Source: Ornithinibacillus sp047228935 (GTDB lineage: Bacteria; Bacillota; Bacilli; Bacillales; Amphibacillaceae). Taken from it: DNA of 64,000 bases. Every line of letters starts with the position of its first letter. Within the stretch, counting starts at the first letter, position 1. Below are positions 16,342 through 25,586 of the stretch, in pieces. A model generated the notes under the pieces. The model did not search any database, was not told where the DNA came from, and saw only the letters and a list, made by a program, of their open reading frames with translations. The translations under genes were made by a program, and so were the position numbers. The stretch is taken from contig NZ_JBFEGG010000001.1 in the NCBI RefSeq assembly GCF_047228935.1, forward strand, positions 1,468,870 to 1,532,869. The letters run 5' to 3'.

Positions 16342-16366
16342 AGAGCTATTCGCAATGAATAGCTCT
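16342..16366 (-). terminator. Terminator of sspA
   Basis: AGAGCTATTC and GAATAGCTCT form a perfect 10-bp stem with a five-base loop. On the minus strand it is followed by a T-rich run, 27 bases after the sspA stop. Confidence 0.85.
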
Positions 16367-16392
16367 CTGCCATTTATACTATTTAATTGTTA

Positions 16393-16602
16393 TTAACCGT
16401 TGAATCCACCAAACTGTTGTTCAGCCATTTGAACTAGACGCTTAGTGATTTCTCCACCAACAGAACCGTTAGCACGAGAAGTTGTGTCAGCACCAAGTTG
16501 AACACCAAATTCTTGAGCAATTTCATACTTCATTTGGTCTAGTGCTTGTTGAGCACCAGGTACTACCAATTGGTTTGAATTGTTGCTATTGTTGTTTGCC
16601 AT
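16393..16602 (-). CDS. sspA: Small acid-soluble spore protein, alpha/beta type
   Basis: A 69-residue SASP that coats and protects spore DNA. Both family signatures are present: the GPR protease site region YEIAQEFGVQLGADTTSRANG (cleavage at the Glu-Phe of QEFG) and the C-terminal GGEITKRLVQMAEQQ. The N-terminus is the usual Asn-rich MANNNSNNSNQLVVPGAQQAL. The ATG follows AAGGAGGTGA. A TGAATG / CACAATA pair upstream (16657-16652 and 16635-16629, 16-base gap) resembles a forespore sigma-G promoter. Confidence 0.97.
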   Translation of the reverse strand: MANNNSNNSNQLVVPGAQQALDQMKYEIAQEFGVQLGADTTSRANGSVGGEITKRLVQMAEQQFGGFNG

Positions 16603-16701
16603 GGTATTTCACCTCCTTGGTACACTTATATTGTGCGAAACGGAGGCATTCCATTCATGTTTATTATTGGTAAGTGTTGCTAAATAATTTACCGTGATTT
16701 T

Positions 16702-17904
16702 CTAGAATAATCCTTCAAAAGCATCCACTGTTTTTTTCTGGTCAGAAACTCTAACAACTTCTATTCCATCGATTGCTTCTTGAATTAATTCCTCATAATC
16801 GTATTTTGATTCGAAATAATTAGCTCGATCACGTTTTGGTTTTGTCTTAGGTGCCTTTGGAACAAAGATAGTACAGCAATCTTCATAAGGTCTAATTGAG
16901 ATATCAAAAGTATCGATTGCTTTCGAAATATCAATAATTTCATCCTTATCCATTGTAATTAAGGGTCTGATGATTGGATAATTCGTAACTTCATTAATCG
17001 TATTCATACTAGTCATTGTTTGACTAGCAACTTGTCCTAGGTTCTCACCAGTCGTCATAGATAGGATGTCTTCCTTTTGACATACTCTTTCACTTATCCG
17101 AAGCATCATTCTTCTCATTACAGTCATACCATAACCATCTGGGGTTTCTTGGAAGATTTTTTGTTGTAACTTTGTAAAAGGTACGACATGAATTTTGATA
17201 CTAGGTCCAAAGTTTGCCAGTTTTTCTGCTAAATCTAACACCTTTTGTTTTGCACGTTCACTCGTAAAAGGTGGTGAATGAAAGTGTATTGCTTCAATTT
17301 CTACTCCACGTTTCATAGCTAGATAGCCTGCAACTGGACTATCAATACCTCCGGATAATAATAATAACGTTTTACCAGAGGTCCCAACCGGAAGACCTCC
17401 AGCACCACGAACCACGCTTGATGTAATGTAGGTTGCTTCTTGACGAATTTCTACTTTTACTTCTAAATCAGGATTGTGAACGTCTACTGTATAAGAATCT
17501 GTATTACTTAAAAGATGTCCACCAAGAATTTGATTTAATTCCTGGGATCTTTCTGGAAATCCTTTATTTATACGTTTTACTGTAACTTTAAACTTTTTCA
17601 CGTTTTCTGCATTAGTTAAAGTATATAAAGCCGCTTCTTTTATTTTTTCCAATTCATTCTCCACTTTTATCGCCAAACTTAGGCTATGGATTCCGAATAT
17701 ATATTTAACTTTATCTATAATAGGCTGTGGATTTTGGCCATTTAATAGAATAAACATTCTCCCTTGCGTTCTTTTTACTTTTACTTCAGGAAAATCATTA
17801 AGTTTATGACGAACATTTTGCTGAAGTTTTTCTACAAATAATTTTCGGTTTTTTCCTTTTAAGGCAAGTTCTCCATAACGAATTAATATATGATCAAATT
17901 CCAT
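16702..17904 (-). CDS. thiI: tRNA 4-thiouridine/thiazole sulfurtransferase ThiI
   Basis: The 400-residue enzyme adenylates and thiolates U8 of tRNA and can supply sulfur for thiamine synthesis. Domains in order: ferredoxin-like plus THUMP (about 60-165) and a PP-loop ATP pyrophosphatase with the motif LLLLSGGIDSPVAGY. The C-terminal rhodanese domain of the E. coli form is absent, as is normal in Bacilli. It is seven bases downstream of the cysteine desulfurase gene, its presumed sulfur donor. Confidence 0.97.
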   Translation of the reverse strand: MEFDHILIRYGELALKGKNRKLFVEKLQQNVRHKLNDFPEVKVKRTQGRMFILLNGQNPQPIIDKVKYIFGIHSLSLAIKVENELEKIKEAALYTLTNAENVKKFKVTVKRINKGFPERSQELNQILGGHLLSNTDSYTVDVHNPDLEVKVEIRQEATYITSSVVRGAGGLPVGTSGKTLLLLSGGIDSPVAGYLAMKRGVEIEAIHFHSPPFTSERAKQKVLDLAEKLANFGPSIKIHVVPFTKLQQKIFQETPDGYGMTVMRRMMLRISERVCQKEDILSMTTGENLGQVASQTMTSMNTINEVTNYPIIRPLITMDKDEIIDISKAIDTFDISIRPYEDCCTIFVPKAPKTKPKRDRANYFESKYDYEELIQEAIDGIEVVRVSDQKKTVDAFEGLF

Positions 17905-17910
17905 TTTTAT

Positions 17911-19050
17911 CTACTCCATAACTTCTTTTAATTGTGTTATTGCTTCATTTAATTTATTTATAAATATCTTTATTTCTTCAACTGTATTGTTATAAGAAAG
18001 ACTAACACGTAATGCTGATTTCGCTCTCTCTTCTGAATATCCACAGGCTTTAATTATTCTACTTTCATCCAAATCTTTAGACGAGCATGCTGACTTTGTT
18101 GAAATAAATATTCCTTGCTTTCCTAAAGTATGAATCATAACTTCTGGTTTTAACCCAGGAATTGAGAAGTTCATGATATGTGGTGCAGCTTGTTCAGCAG
18201 TATTTACTACTACTTCGTCCATTTTCATTAATTCTTGACGTAAATATCTGTTTAGCTTACGTAACGTTTTCGCTTCTGTTGACTGGCTTTCTTTTATTAG
18301 ACGTAAAGCTTTAACAAAAGCAACAGAACCAGCTAAATTCTCTGTCCCTGAGCGAATATTAAATTCTTGTTCACCACCATGGAATAATGGAAATAAGCGA
18401 ACGCCTTTACGGCAATATAATACTCCGGTTCCTTTCAACCCATGTATTTTATGTCCTGACATCGTACATAAGTCAATTCCACTATTTGCTAGTTTTAAAG
18501 GGACCTTACCTAATCCTTGAACATGATCGACATGGAAGAAGAGCTTAGGATATTGTTTAGCAATTTCACCTATCTCTTCTATTGGTTGAATCGAACCAAT
18601 TTCATTATTAACATGCATAATACTAATTAATATCGTATCTTTACGTATTGCATTTTCTACATCAAGAACTGAAATTTTTCCATTTTCATCAACAGGCAAA
18701 TAGGTTACTTGAAAACCTAATGTTTCTAGGCTCTTACATGCTTCGTAAACGGAAGGGTGTTCAATTTCTGTAGTAATAATATGCTTCCCTCTACCTTGAT
18801 GTTGTAATGCAATGCCTTTAATTGCAATATTGTTCCCCTCAGTTCCGCCTGAAGTAAATATAATTTCATCCTCTTCTACTTGGAGAAGTGATGCTGCTTG
18901 TTCTTTAGATTTTAGAAGTAGTTTTTCCGTCTCTCCACCGAGCTGATGAATTGAAGAAGGATTTGCAAAAAAGTTCGTCGATACTTGTTGGAAACTTTTT
19001 AACACTTCTGGATGTGGTTTCGTTGTTGCACTGTTATCTAGATAAATCAT
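17911..19050 (-). CDS. nifZ: Cysteine desulfurase (NifZ/IscS-like), partner of ThiI
   Basis: A 379-residue class V aminotransferase-fold PLP enzyme. Landmarks are MIYLDNSATTKPHPEV, the PLP lysine in MSGHKIHGLKGTGVLY, and the active-site cysteine in STKSACSSKDLDESR. The short active-site loop marks it as group I. It takes sulfur from cysteine and passes a persulfide to ThiI, encoded seven bases downstream, as the nifZ-thiI pair does in B. subtilis. Confidence 0.95.
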   Translation of the reverse strand: MIYLDNSATTKPHPEVLKSFQQVSTNFFANPSSIHQLGGETEKLLLKSKEQAASLLQVEEDEIIFTSGGTEGNNIAIKGIALQHQGRGKHIITTEIEHPSVYEACKSLETLGFQVTYLPVDENGKISVLDVENAIRKDTILISIMHVNNEIGSIQPIEEIGEIAKQYPKLFFHVDHVQGLGKVPLKLANSGIDLCTMSGHKIHGLKGTGVLYCRKGVRLFPLFHGGEQEFNIRSGTENLAGSVAFVKALRLIKESQSTEAKTLRKLNRYLRQELMKMDEVVVNTAEQAAPHIMNFSIPGLKPEVMIHTLGKQGIFISTKSACSSKDLDESRIIKACGYSEERAKSALRVSLSYNNTVEEIKIFINKLNEAITQLKEVME

Positions 19051-19180
19051 TAAAAATCCTCCCTTATGTTATATATTTTCCCGTAGTTTTCTCACAGTTT
19101 ATATCCAAATCAGCATCGTCAGTACATACCAAACTAACACACTGTAAATTAACCTTTTGAACAGTATATAAACACAAAAC

Positions 19181-19228
19181 GGAAGGCTGTCTTTAGGAAA
19201 TTTCTTTCCATAAAGCAGCCTCACTTCC
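19181..19228 (-). terminator. Terminator of ezrA
   Basis: GGAAG-T-GAGGCTG-C-TTTA on the minus strand pairs with TAAAG-A-CAGCCT-TCC after a loop, giving a long interrupted stem immediately after the ezrA stop. Confidence 0.7.
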
Positions 19229-19232
19229 ATTC

Positions 19233-20924
19233 TTATTTAAAAATGACTTGATTTTCTTCAATACGTTTTAAAGCACCTGGCTCTACTTCTTCAAGTGCAC
19301 TTGCAGCTTCTTCTAATGCGACTTCATAATCATAGTTTCTAAATAAGTTTTCCGCCTCTAGAAGTCTTGCTGCGAGTAATGGATACTTGCTACGATAACG
19401 GTTAGCATATTGAATTACTTGTTCTGTTAAATTAGCTTGATCCAACATCACTTCTGTTTGCTCGATTAATAAATCAACTGCTGTCTTGGCTTGTGATAAG
19501 GATCGTTGCACTTCTGAAATATCTAGTGGACTTTTCTCTAGCGTCTTTAACACATGATTGCTTTTCTCTAGAGCTTCATCCATCAAGTTCCATATGAAGT
19601 TTGGGACACCAGGAATATTACTCTTTTTAATCCTACGGTTTGTTTCATTTATTTGCTCACGAATATCCGCTAACTTTTCTTTCGCTTCAATCTCGTCTTT
19701 ACGTAGATTATAAACACTAATCTTAAAGTCATTATGTTTTTCAAGAAGTTCCTCTACTTGATTAAAACCAGTCTCAAGATGGGACCTTAGTTCTGAATGT
19801 GGCGTATCTTCATCTTCTAATCCTTCCATCACTTCATCATAAACTTTTTGCAGTTGAGCAATACTTTTTTCTAATGATAAATATTTTTCCATGTCTTGAT
19901 CATCAAAATAATACGTCTGCTTTAAAGTATTAACTTCTGCTTTCGTTTCCTCAAAGGAAGCAGCGATTTCCTCAACTGATTTTTGATAACTAGAAACTTG
20001 GGTTTCCATATAGCTTTTGGCAATAGCTTCCTTTTCGAGAAGCTGATACATTTCTTGAATTCGCTCATCCATTTCTTTTCTTAAAGCCTTTACTTCTGAA
20101 GCTTGACCTTTTTCTAGAGCATTTACACAATCAAGAAGACGTTGTTGATATCCTTGTAGCTCCTTTTCAAAGCCGAGATGATCAATGCGGAATCCCTCTT
20201 CTTTCATCTCTCTAATACCAGCATATAAATCATCAATTTGTGAAGGGATATCTTGTTTACATGCTCTGTATATTTCTGGAAATTCTTCTATTTCTTCTTC
20301 AAATAAATTAAGTCTGTTTTTTAAGGATGTCACCAGTTCTTTTGCATCTGTATAGTTTCCAGAATCAACTAGATCATGGTAATTGCCTAATAACTCACCT
20401 AGTTCATCAAGCTCAACTTCAAAACGAACCTCTGCCTTACCATATTGGAATCTATTTTGGGCAATTTTCTTACGTAAGTTTTTAATAGTTGGCTGAATAT
20501 ATTGTACCTCTTTACGACTTGTTTCCTCTGAATCAACTAAATCATCAAGTTCAACGAGAATTTTATCAATATCCTTTTCAATTGCTTGTAAATTCTGCTC
20601 TGTTTTCCTTAGTATCTTCTTGGCTGTCGAGAACCGAAATCGATCTGCAGCCTCTTCTGCATCATATAAATACTCTTCTATATCTGGCAAATCTTTCGAA
20701 AGAATAAATTCCCATCGTTCCTTCCAAGATTCGAAACGTTCTTGCGTTTCACCAGATAAATTTAGCGCTTTTATTCTAGTAAGCTGAGCAGATACATTTC
20801 TGTTCATAACATCTAGTTTCCAGCTCTCAAGACGATCAACAAAATCATATACTCTCTTTCGAAGAATAAGGCTTATAATGATTAGTGCGATTGCGACAAG
20901 TATTATTCCAATTATTATTTCCAT
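19233..20924 (-). CDS. ezrA: Septation ring formation regulator EzrA
   Basis: The 563-residue protein has one N-terminal membrane anchor (EIIIGIILVAIALIIISLIL) with the bulk in the cytoplasm as spectrin-like coiled-coil repeats. The C-terminal patch RYRSKYPLLAARLLEAE matches the conserved QNR-type region needed for septal localisation. EzrA limits FtsZ ring formation and couples division to wall synthesis. The ATG at 20924 follows AGGGGGC; a longer frame to 20975 has no support. Gene order ezrA-nifZ-thiI-sspA matches B. subtilis. Confidence 0.96.
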   Translation of the reverse strand: MEIIIGIILVAIALIIISLILRKRVYDFVDRLESWKLDVMNRNVSAQLTRIKALNLSGETQERFESWKERWEFILSKDLPDIEEYLYDAEEAADRFRFSTAKKILRKTEQNLQAIEKDIDKILVELDDLVDSEETSRKEVQYIQPTIKNLRKKIAQNRFQYGKAEVRFEVELDELGELLGNYHDLVDSGNYTDAKELVTSLKNRLNLFEEEIEEFPEIYRACKQDIPSQIDDLYAGIREMKEEGFRIDHLGFEKELQGYQQRLLDCVNALEKGQASEVKALRKEMDERIQEMYQLLEKEAIAKSYMETQVSSYQKSVEEIAASFEETKAEVNTLKQTYYFDDQDMEKYLSLEKSIAQLQKVYDEVMEGLEDEDTPHSELRSHLETGFNQVEELLEKHNDFKISVYNLRKDEIEAKEKLADIREQINETNRRIKKSNIPGVPNFIWNLMDEALEKSNHVLKTLEKSPLDISEVQRSLSQAKTAVDLLIEQTEVMLDQANLTEQVIQYANRYRSKYPLLAARLLEAENLFRNYDYEVALEEAASALEEVEPGALKRIEENQVIFK

Positions 20925-21134
20925 AATAAAGCCCCCTAAAAAATCAAAGCAGAAATTCCATCTATATAAATACAAAACAACAATAACATCATATATTGCT
21001 TATTTACTATAATCATTATAATACCATGTATAAGCGATTTTTGGCTAAAAAAATCAATTAAAAACGAATTTTTTTGTCAAAAAATGTGCAATATTGTATT
21101 TCACGTACCTCTGCCTGTTTTTAAGAATAAAAAA

Positions 21135-21154
21135 AGGCTGTTTTTTAACAACCT
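21135..21154 (-). terminator. Terminator of refZ
   Basis: AGGTTGTT and AACAGCCT pair across a four-base loop (one G-U pair), followed by seven T on the minus strand just after the stop at 21166. Confidence 0.75.
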
Positions 21155-21165
21155 AAATTGCTTTC

Positions 21166-21774
21166 TTATTGGGTTATATAATCTACCCATTGGTGAATCG
21201 TTTGAACGTATTTATTAACGAATTGCGAATGCGAATAATCACCAACTACTTGCGACTTCCATTCATTATGTAATACATAGGGCGTTACAAGCATGCCTTT
21301 TAATTGCATTAATAAAAATTGACCATCAAGCTTATGTTTCTTCTCCTGCTTCTCCTTGAACACTGCTAAGAACGTATTTCCAATTATAAAGTTCTCTTTT
21401 GCTAAGTAAGTAACAACCATTTCCCGAACAAATACCGAATCCATTGATAATTCGCGATGGATAAAACAGGATAATTGAAGATTTGTATGTTTATATTGTA
21501 TAATTTGGTGTATTAATTTTTTTAATTTTTCGTTTGGTGTATCATTATCAAATTCCTCAAGAGTTGCTTCAATGATTGCCAAGTATTCTTCATAATATCG
21601 AGAAACGGCATACTCTAAAAGTCCTTGTTTCCCCTTAAAATAATAACTGATGGAAGAAACATTGACAGAGGCTCTTTCAGCGATATCGCGAACGGAAGTA
21701 CCATGGAACCCTTTTTGATAAAAAAGAGATGAAGCCGCCTCAACTACTTTTCTTTTTGTAGGGGTATCTTTCAT
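21166..21774 (-). CDS. refZ: TetR-family DNA-binding protein RefZ (YttP)
   Basis: A 202-residue TetR-fold protein with N-terminal helix-turn-helix AASSLFYQKGFHGTSVRDIA and SSISYYFKGKQGLLEYAV, and a helical C-terminal dimerisation domain. Position between ezrA and the ytsP-dgcP-rpsD block, and length, match B. subtilis RefZ. RefZ binds sites flanking oriC and tunes FtsZ ring position in sporulation. The name depends on synteny plus overall similarity; a metabolite-sensing TetR repressor is the alternative. Confidence 0.85.
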   Translation of the reverse strand: MKDTPTKRKVVEAASSLFYQKGFHGTSVRDIAERASVNVSSISYYFKGKQGLLEYAVSRYYEEYLAIIEATLEEFDNDTPNEKLKKLIHQIIQYKHTNLQLSCFIHRELSMDSVFVREMVVTYLAKENFIIGNTFLAVFKEKQEKKHKLDGQFLLMQLKGMLVTPYVLHNEWKSQVVGDYSHSQFVNKYVQTIHQWVDYITQ

Positions 21775-21895
21775 TGAAATTCAACTCCTTTCGTTGCGTT
21801 TTATGTATCATTATTTTATAAATACGACAAAGAATTAAATTATCCTGCATGATTTACCGGGATAATTTAACAAAATTAAGGAAGGATGATTTTTT

Positions 21896-22375
21896 ATGTT
21901 TCAAACAAGTCTTTATTCCGGTGATAAAGTAAAAGATTATGAACTATTAATTAAACAATTAACTGCTCTAGTTGATGGCGAAACAGATACTATCGCTAAT
22001 TTATCCAACGCTTCAGCTCTATTAAACCAATTCCTTGATCAAACTAACTGGGTAGGGTTCTACCTTTGGAAAGATGACGAACTTGTACTTGGGCCATTTC
22101 AAGGTTTACCTGCATGTATTCGTATAGCTTACGGAAAAGGTGTATGTGGAACTGCAGTAAAAGAACGAAAAACCCAACGTATAGAAGATGTAAATCAATT
22201 CCCAGGACATATAGCTTGTGACAGTGCAAGTAAATCGGAAATTGTTGTACCAATTATAAAAAATGGTGAAATATTAGGCGTATTAGATATTGACAGCCCA
22301 GTACTAAATCGTTTCGATGAAACTGATCAAATTTACCTAGAGAAATTCGTGGAAGAACTTAAAAAGCATTTATAA
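21896..22375 (+). CDS. ytsP: GAF-domain free methionine-(R)-sulfoxide reductase (YtsP)
   Basis: A 159-residue single GAF domain. The three reactive cysteines of the fRMsr family are visible, in LPACIRIAYGKG, GVCGTAV and HIACDSASKSE. The enzyme reduces free Met-R-sulfoxide, part of oxidative repair. The ATG follows GGAAGGATGAT. It converges with dgcP, and a hairpin at 22409-22435 lies between them. Confidence 0.93.
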   Translation: MFQTSLYSGDKVKDYELLIKQLTALVDGETDTIANLSNASALLNQFLDQTNWVGFYLWKDDELVLGPFQGLPACIRIAYGKGVCGTAVKERKTQRIEDVNQFPGHIACDSASKSEIVVPIIKNGEILGVLDIDSPVLNRFDETDQIYLEKFVEELKKHL

Positions 22376-22408
22376 TGGTTAGTACTCTTTAAGTGCTCAT
22401 TGAAAATG

Positions 22409-22435
22409 GAGGTTGAGATTCAGTATCTCAATCTC
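22409..22435. terminator. Terminator between ytsP and dgcP
   Basis: GAGGTTGAGAT and ATCTCAATCTC pair around TCAGT, followed by TATTTTTTG on the plus strand, so it serves ytsP and perhaps dgcP. Confidence 0.8.
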
Positions 22436-22445
22436 TATTTTTTGA

Positions 22446-24344
22446 TCATATACGAATATTGTCCTTCTCCTGTTCATCGAAACTATATTTCACGACACAG
22501 TTTTTTCCATAACTTTTTGCTTCGTATAATGCCTTATCAGCACGAATAAAGAAATTTTTCGCAGAATCCTCTGATGTCGCTTTCCAAGATGATACACCTG
22601 CAGATAAGGTTACACTTGGTTCTGTAAAGTTCTCTACCTGTGTATTTATCTTTCTTGCAAGTTGAACACCACTATTTAAATCCGTGTTCGGTAAATAAAT
22701 AGCAAGTTCTTCTCCCCCCCACCTAGCAGCAACATCACGTTCTTCTATACTAGATTTAATAATATCAGAAACTTGCTTAATTACTTCGTCTCCAATATAG
22801 TGACCATACGTGTCATTAATGTGCTTAAAATTATCAATATCAAACAATATTAAAGTTCCCATTTCACCACTCTGCATATGCTGAAGGATTTTATCATCTA
22901 AGTAATTTCTAGAATATAATTGAGTTAGATAATCAGTTGAAGCTGCTTTTTGTAATTGCTCTTTCAAAATCGTATTGACAAATGCTAATGTGGAATGACG
23001 AATTATGGATTGTAATAACTTAAATTGGTCAAAGGTAAAAGCATATCTATTTTGATGTAGTACGATTACAATTCCATTAATCACACCATCATTAATCATA
23101 GGTAAAACCATGACAGATTGATACGCAGATAGTTTACTATCAGATTTATAATCGCCTGAAAAAATTGCCTCTTTACGCTTTAATATAACTTGAACTAAAT
23201 CTCGAGAAATCATTCTTCCCTCTAAAGTTTCAAAAAGCGATGAACTACCATCTATAGCTTCAAAATGGTGTGCCATTTCTTGCTTTTTGTATATAAAACC
23301 TATTTCGGATGGTTCACAAATTTTATTTATTTGATCCCTTACAAGTCTTGTGATTTCCGTTAATTCCAAATTAGAATTTAATTGATGTGTTAAATCATTG
23401 ATTAATTGTAAATCCGATACCAAGTGCTTAGAGTTCTGATAAAGAATAGTACTTTCAATTGCTTTTCCTGCAATATTTGCAAACTTTTTAATGAAATCTA
23501 GTTCTTCTTCTGGGAAAGCCGTTATCGTCGGGATAATTATTTGTATCACACCATATACACCTTGGTTACCTTTTAGTGGGACGTAAACACATGTTTTCTT
23601 TTCCCGTATCCGATCTTCTATTTGAATTTCACCATTTATGAAAGCTTGAGAACTTGCTAGTTTAGTTGAATCATCACTAAATTCTATTGCTTTTATTGGA
23701 AGTCCCAATGTATCATCGTGATCCTGTGACAATAAAAGGTAATATGTAAAGTCAGGATATATAGCTCGAATACTAGAAATGATTTCCGTCAGTATATCTG
23801 TTTTATTATTTAAAACTAAGAATTTTGACGTAATATCGTACAATAAGTGATGTCTCTCCGCATTTACTTGAGATTGGATAATTTGATTTACAATTGTACA
23901 AGATGTCTCTATCTCTTCTTTAATCGTATTAATAATGTCATCTGAATACCTATCCTTAGTATCTATTCCAAATACAATAATCCCAATCCGGCCATATAAA
24001 GGTTGGACAGGAATTGTAATTACATCTCCCTCTACTGAAGATGATAATAAATCTTTCTCCTCTATCAATAAAGGTTTATTTTGAGTAATTGTGTTCCAGT
24101 ATTTACTATTATCATCTTGGATATATTTATTTAAGTTTTCTATTGTACCCTCTATATTTGAAACCAGCTTAAACAACTTAGTCCATTGGTCATATAAATA
24201 AATCCCAATAAACTCTACATCCAATAAGTTAAATAAACTACTGGAAAGTTTTTTATAGTAGTCCTTACTTTTAGGTGACACTGTAGTAAGTAAATTATAG
24301 TTTATTAATTTTAGTTTTTCTTGAAGAGATTTTTTATTCATCAT
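22446..24344 (-). CDS. dgcP: GAF-GGDEF diguanylate cyclase DgcP (YtrP)
   Basis: The 632-residue soluble protein has GAF-type sensory domains (about 20-150, 165-305 and 320-465) and a C-terminal GGDEF domain. The active site reads RWGGEELAIYLPN (GGEEL at about 543-547), and the metal/nucleotide residues of LILFDIDNFKHINDTYGH are intact, so c-di-GMP synthesis is expected. The inhibitory I-site RxxD is not conserved (the residue three before the Asp is Glu). Position beside rpsD and ytsP matches B. subtilis YtrP/DgcP. The product could act on the riboswitch and PilB at the left end of the window. Start: ATG at 24344 after AGGTGAT. Confidence 0.93.
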   Translation of the reverse strand: MMNKKSLQEKLKLINYNLLTTVSPKSKDYYKKLSSSLFNLLDVEFIGIYLYDQWTKLFKLVSNIEGTIENLNKYIQDDNSKYWNTITQNKPLLIEEKDLLSSSVEGDVITIPVQPLYGRIGIIVFGIDTKDRYSDDIINTIKEEIETSCTIVNQIIQSQVNAERHHLLYDITSKFLVLNNKTDILTEIISSIRAIYPDFTYYLLLSQDHDDTLGLPIKAIEFSDDSTKLASSQAFINGEIQIEDRIREKKTCVYVPLKGNQGVYGVIQIIIPTITAFPEEELDFIKKFANIAGKAIESTILYQNSKHLVSDLQLINDLTHQLNSNLELTEITRLVRDQINKICEPSEIGFIYKKQEMAHHFEAIDGSSSLFETLEGRMISRDLVQVILKRKEAIFSGDYKSDSKLSAYQSVMVLPMINDGVINGIVIVLHQNRYAFTFDQFKLLQSIIRHSTLAFVNTILKEQLQKAASTDYLTQLYSRNYLDDKILQHMQSGEMGTLILFDIDNFKHINDTYGHYIGDEVIKQVSDIIKSSIEERDVAARWGGEELAIYLPNTDLNSGVQLARKINTQVENFTEPSVTLSAGVSSWKATSEDSAKNFFIRADKALYEAKSYGKNCVVKYSFDEQEKDNIRI

Positions 24345-24464
24345 AATCACCTATTAGGAGGATTTATATAAACTATTATATAATAAATTTCATAGAATTT
24401 ACCAATTTATCACACTAAACTAAACAAAACGTTATGTAAACAAGCTTTACTTTAAAAAGAATCA

Positions 24465-24493
24465 TTGACTTAAACTGTAAAAAATTATATACT
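24465..24493 (+). promoter_or_regulatory. Strong sigma-A promoter of rpsD
   Basis: TTGACT (24465-24470) and TATACT (24488-24493) are separated by exactly 17 bases. The predicted start near 24500 leaves a leader of about 180 bases before rpsD. Confidence 0.85.
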
Positions 24494-24499
24494 ATTCCT

Positions 24500-24681
24500 T
24501 GTGTAAAATAATAAGGCAGCCTAAGTGTATCACCAATCTGTTCATTTTGTTCCTCATATTCGAGGTGTATCGTGTAACTCTCAGCTGCTGGAGCGATGGT
24601 ACATGAAAACATAATGGGGGTTGGATCGATCACGGTTGGATTTTGTTTTATGCAAATAAAATATAAAGGAGGAAATGTCCT
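24500..24681 (+). promoter_or_regulatory. rpsD leader, candidate ribosomal protein S4 autoregulatory RNA
   Basis: The 180-base leader between the rpsD promoter and its ATG is G-rich against the AT-rich background and includes CAGCTGCTGGAGCGATGG and GGGGGTTGGATCGATCACGG, with several short complementary segments (CCTCATA/TATTCGAGG and others). B. subtilis rpsD is repressed by S4 binding its leader, and a structured S4 leader RNA family exists in Firmicutes. Assignment is from position and structure potential; a covariance-model search of 24500-24690 for the Bacillales S4 leader would decide. Confidence 0.55.
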
Positions 24682-25284
24682 ATGGCACGATATACAGGTC
24701 CTGTATGGAAAAAATCACGTCGTCTTGGCATTTCATTAACTGGCACTGGTAAAGAGCTAGACAAACGCCCTTATGCTCCTGGGCAACATGGAGCAAACCA
24801 ACGCAGAAAACTTTCTGAGTATGGTCTTCAATTACAAGAAAAACAAAAATTACGCTTTATGTATGGATTAAACGAACGTCAATTCCGTACTCTATTCGAT
24901 AAAGCTGGTAAAATGAAAGGTGTTCATGGTGAAAACTTCATGATTCTTCTTGAGTCTCGCCTTGATAACCTTGTTTATCGCCTAGGTCTTGCACGTACTC
25001 GTAGACAAGCTCGTCAGCTTGTAAACCATGGCCACGTAACAGTTGATGGATCTCGCGTTGATATTCCATCTTTCCTAGTAAAACCTGGTCAAGTAATTGG
25101 TCTACGCGAAAAATCAAGAAACCTTGACATCGTGAAAGAAGCGATTGAAGTAACTAACTTCGTACCAGAATATTTAACATTTGATGCTGATAAATTAGAA
25201 GGTACTTTCAACCGTTTACCAGAACGTTCTGAATTACCGTCTGAAATCACAGAGCAATTAATCGTAGAATTCTATTCTCGTTAA
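24682..25284 (+). CDS. rpsD: 30S ribosomal protein S4
   Basis: A 200-residue S4 starting MARYTGPVWKKSRRLGISL, with the S4 RNA-binding motif RLDNLVYRLGLARTRRQAR. It nucleates 30S assembly by binding 16S rRNA. It lacks the four-cysteine zinc site near the N-terminus, so it is the zinc-independent form. Codon use is that of a highly expressed gene. As in B. subtilis it is an isolated gene outside the S10/spc/alpha clusters. Ribosome binding site AAAGGAGG. Confidence 0.99.
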   Translation: MARYTGPVWKKSRRLGISLTGTGKELDKRPYAPGQHGANQRRKLSEYGLQLQEKQKLRFMYGLNERQFRTLFDKAGKMKGVHGENFMILLESRLDNLVYRLGLARTRRQARQLVNHGHVTVDGSRVDIPSFLVKPGQVIGLREKSRNLDIVKEAIEVTNFVPEYLTFDADKLEGTFNRLPERSELPSEITEQLIVEFYSR

Positions 25285-25311
25285 TCTTAAACATGTTTAT
25301 ACACTCAAAAG

Positions 25312-25350
25312 CCTTGAAATGTTGTTAACCCAACCTTTCAAGGTTTTTTT
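25312..25350 (+). terminator. Terminator of rpsD
   Basis: CCTTGAAA and TTTCAAGG form the outer stem, GTT/AAC pairs lie within, and seven T follow. The rest of the interval to the amidase gene (25351-25586) shows no further clear signal beyond an imperfect AGTAA/TTACT inverted repeat at 25459-25474. Confidence 0.9.
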
Positions 25351-25586
25351 ATTGGAAAAGCAATGATATGAAATAAATTCAACTCCTTTCCATAATTAAT
25401 CTACATTCAACTTCTAACACTGATTTTACTCTCCACAGAAAATATATTTACTTTTAATAGTAATTTATGTTACTCTTTAATTGAACTAGGATGATACATA
25501 CGCTTTTATCATGTGTCCGGACCACAATGAATCGCGTGAACTACAACTTCATCCCTCTACTATTTTTGAATACGGAGGTTAAATCT

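Noticed and set aside
24415..24633. 72-codon frame antisense to the rpsD leader
   Set aside because: It lies across a strong promoter and structured leader for rpsD and has no ribosome binding site.
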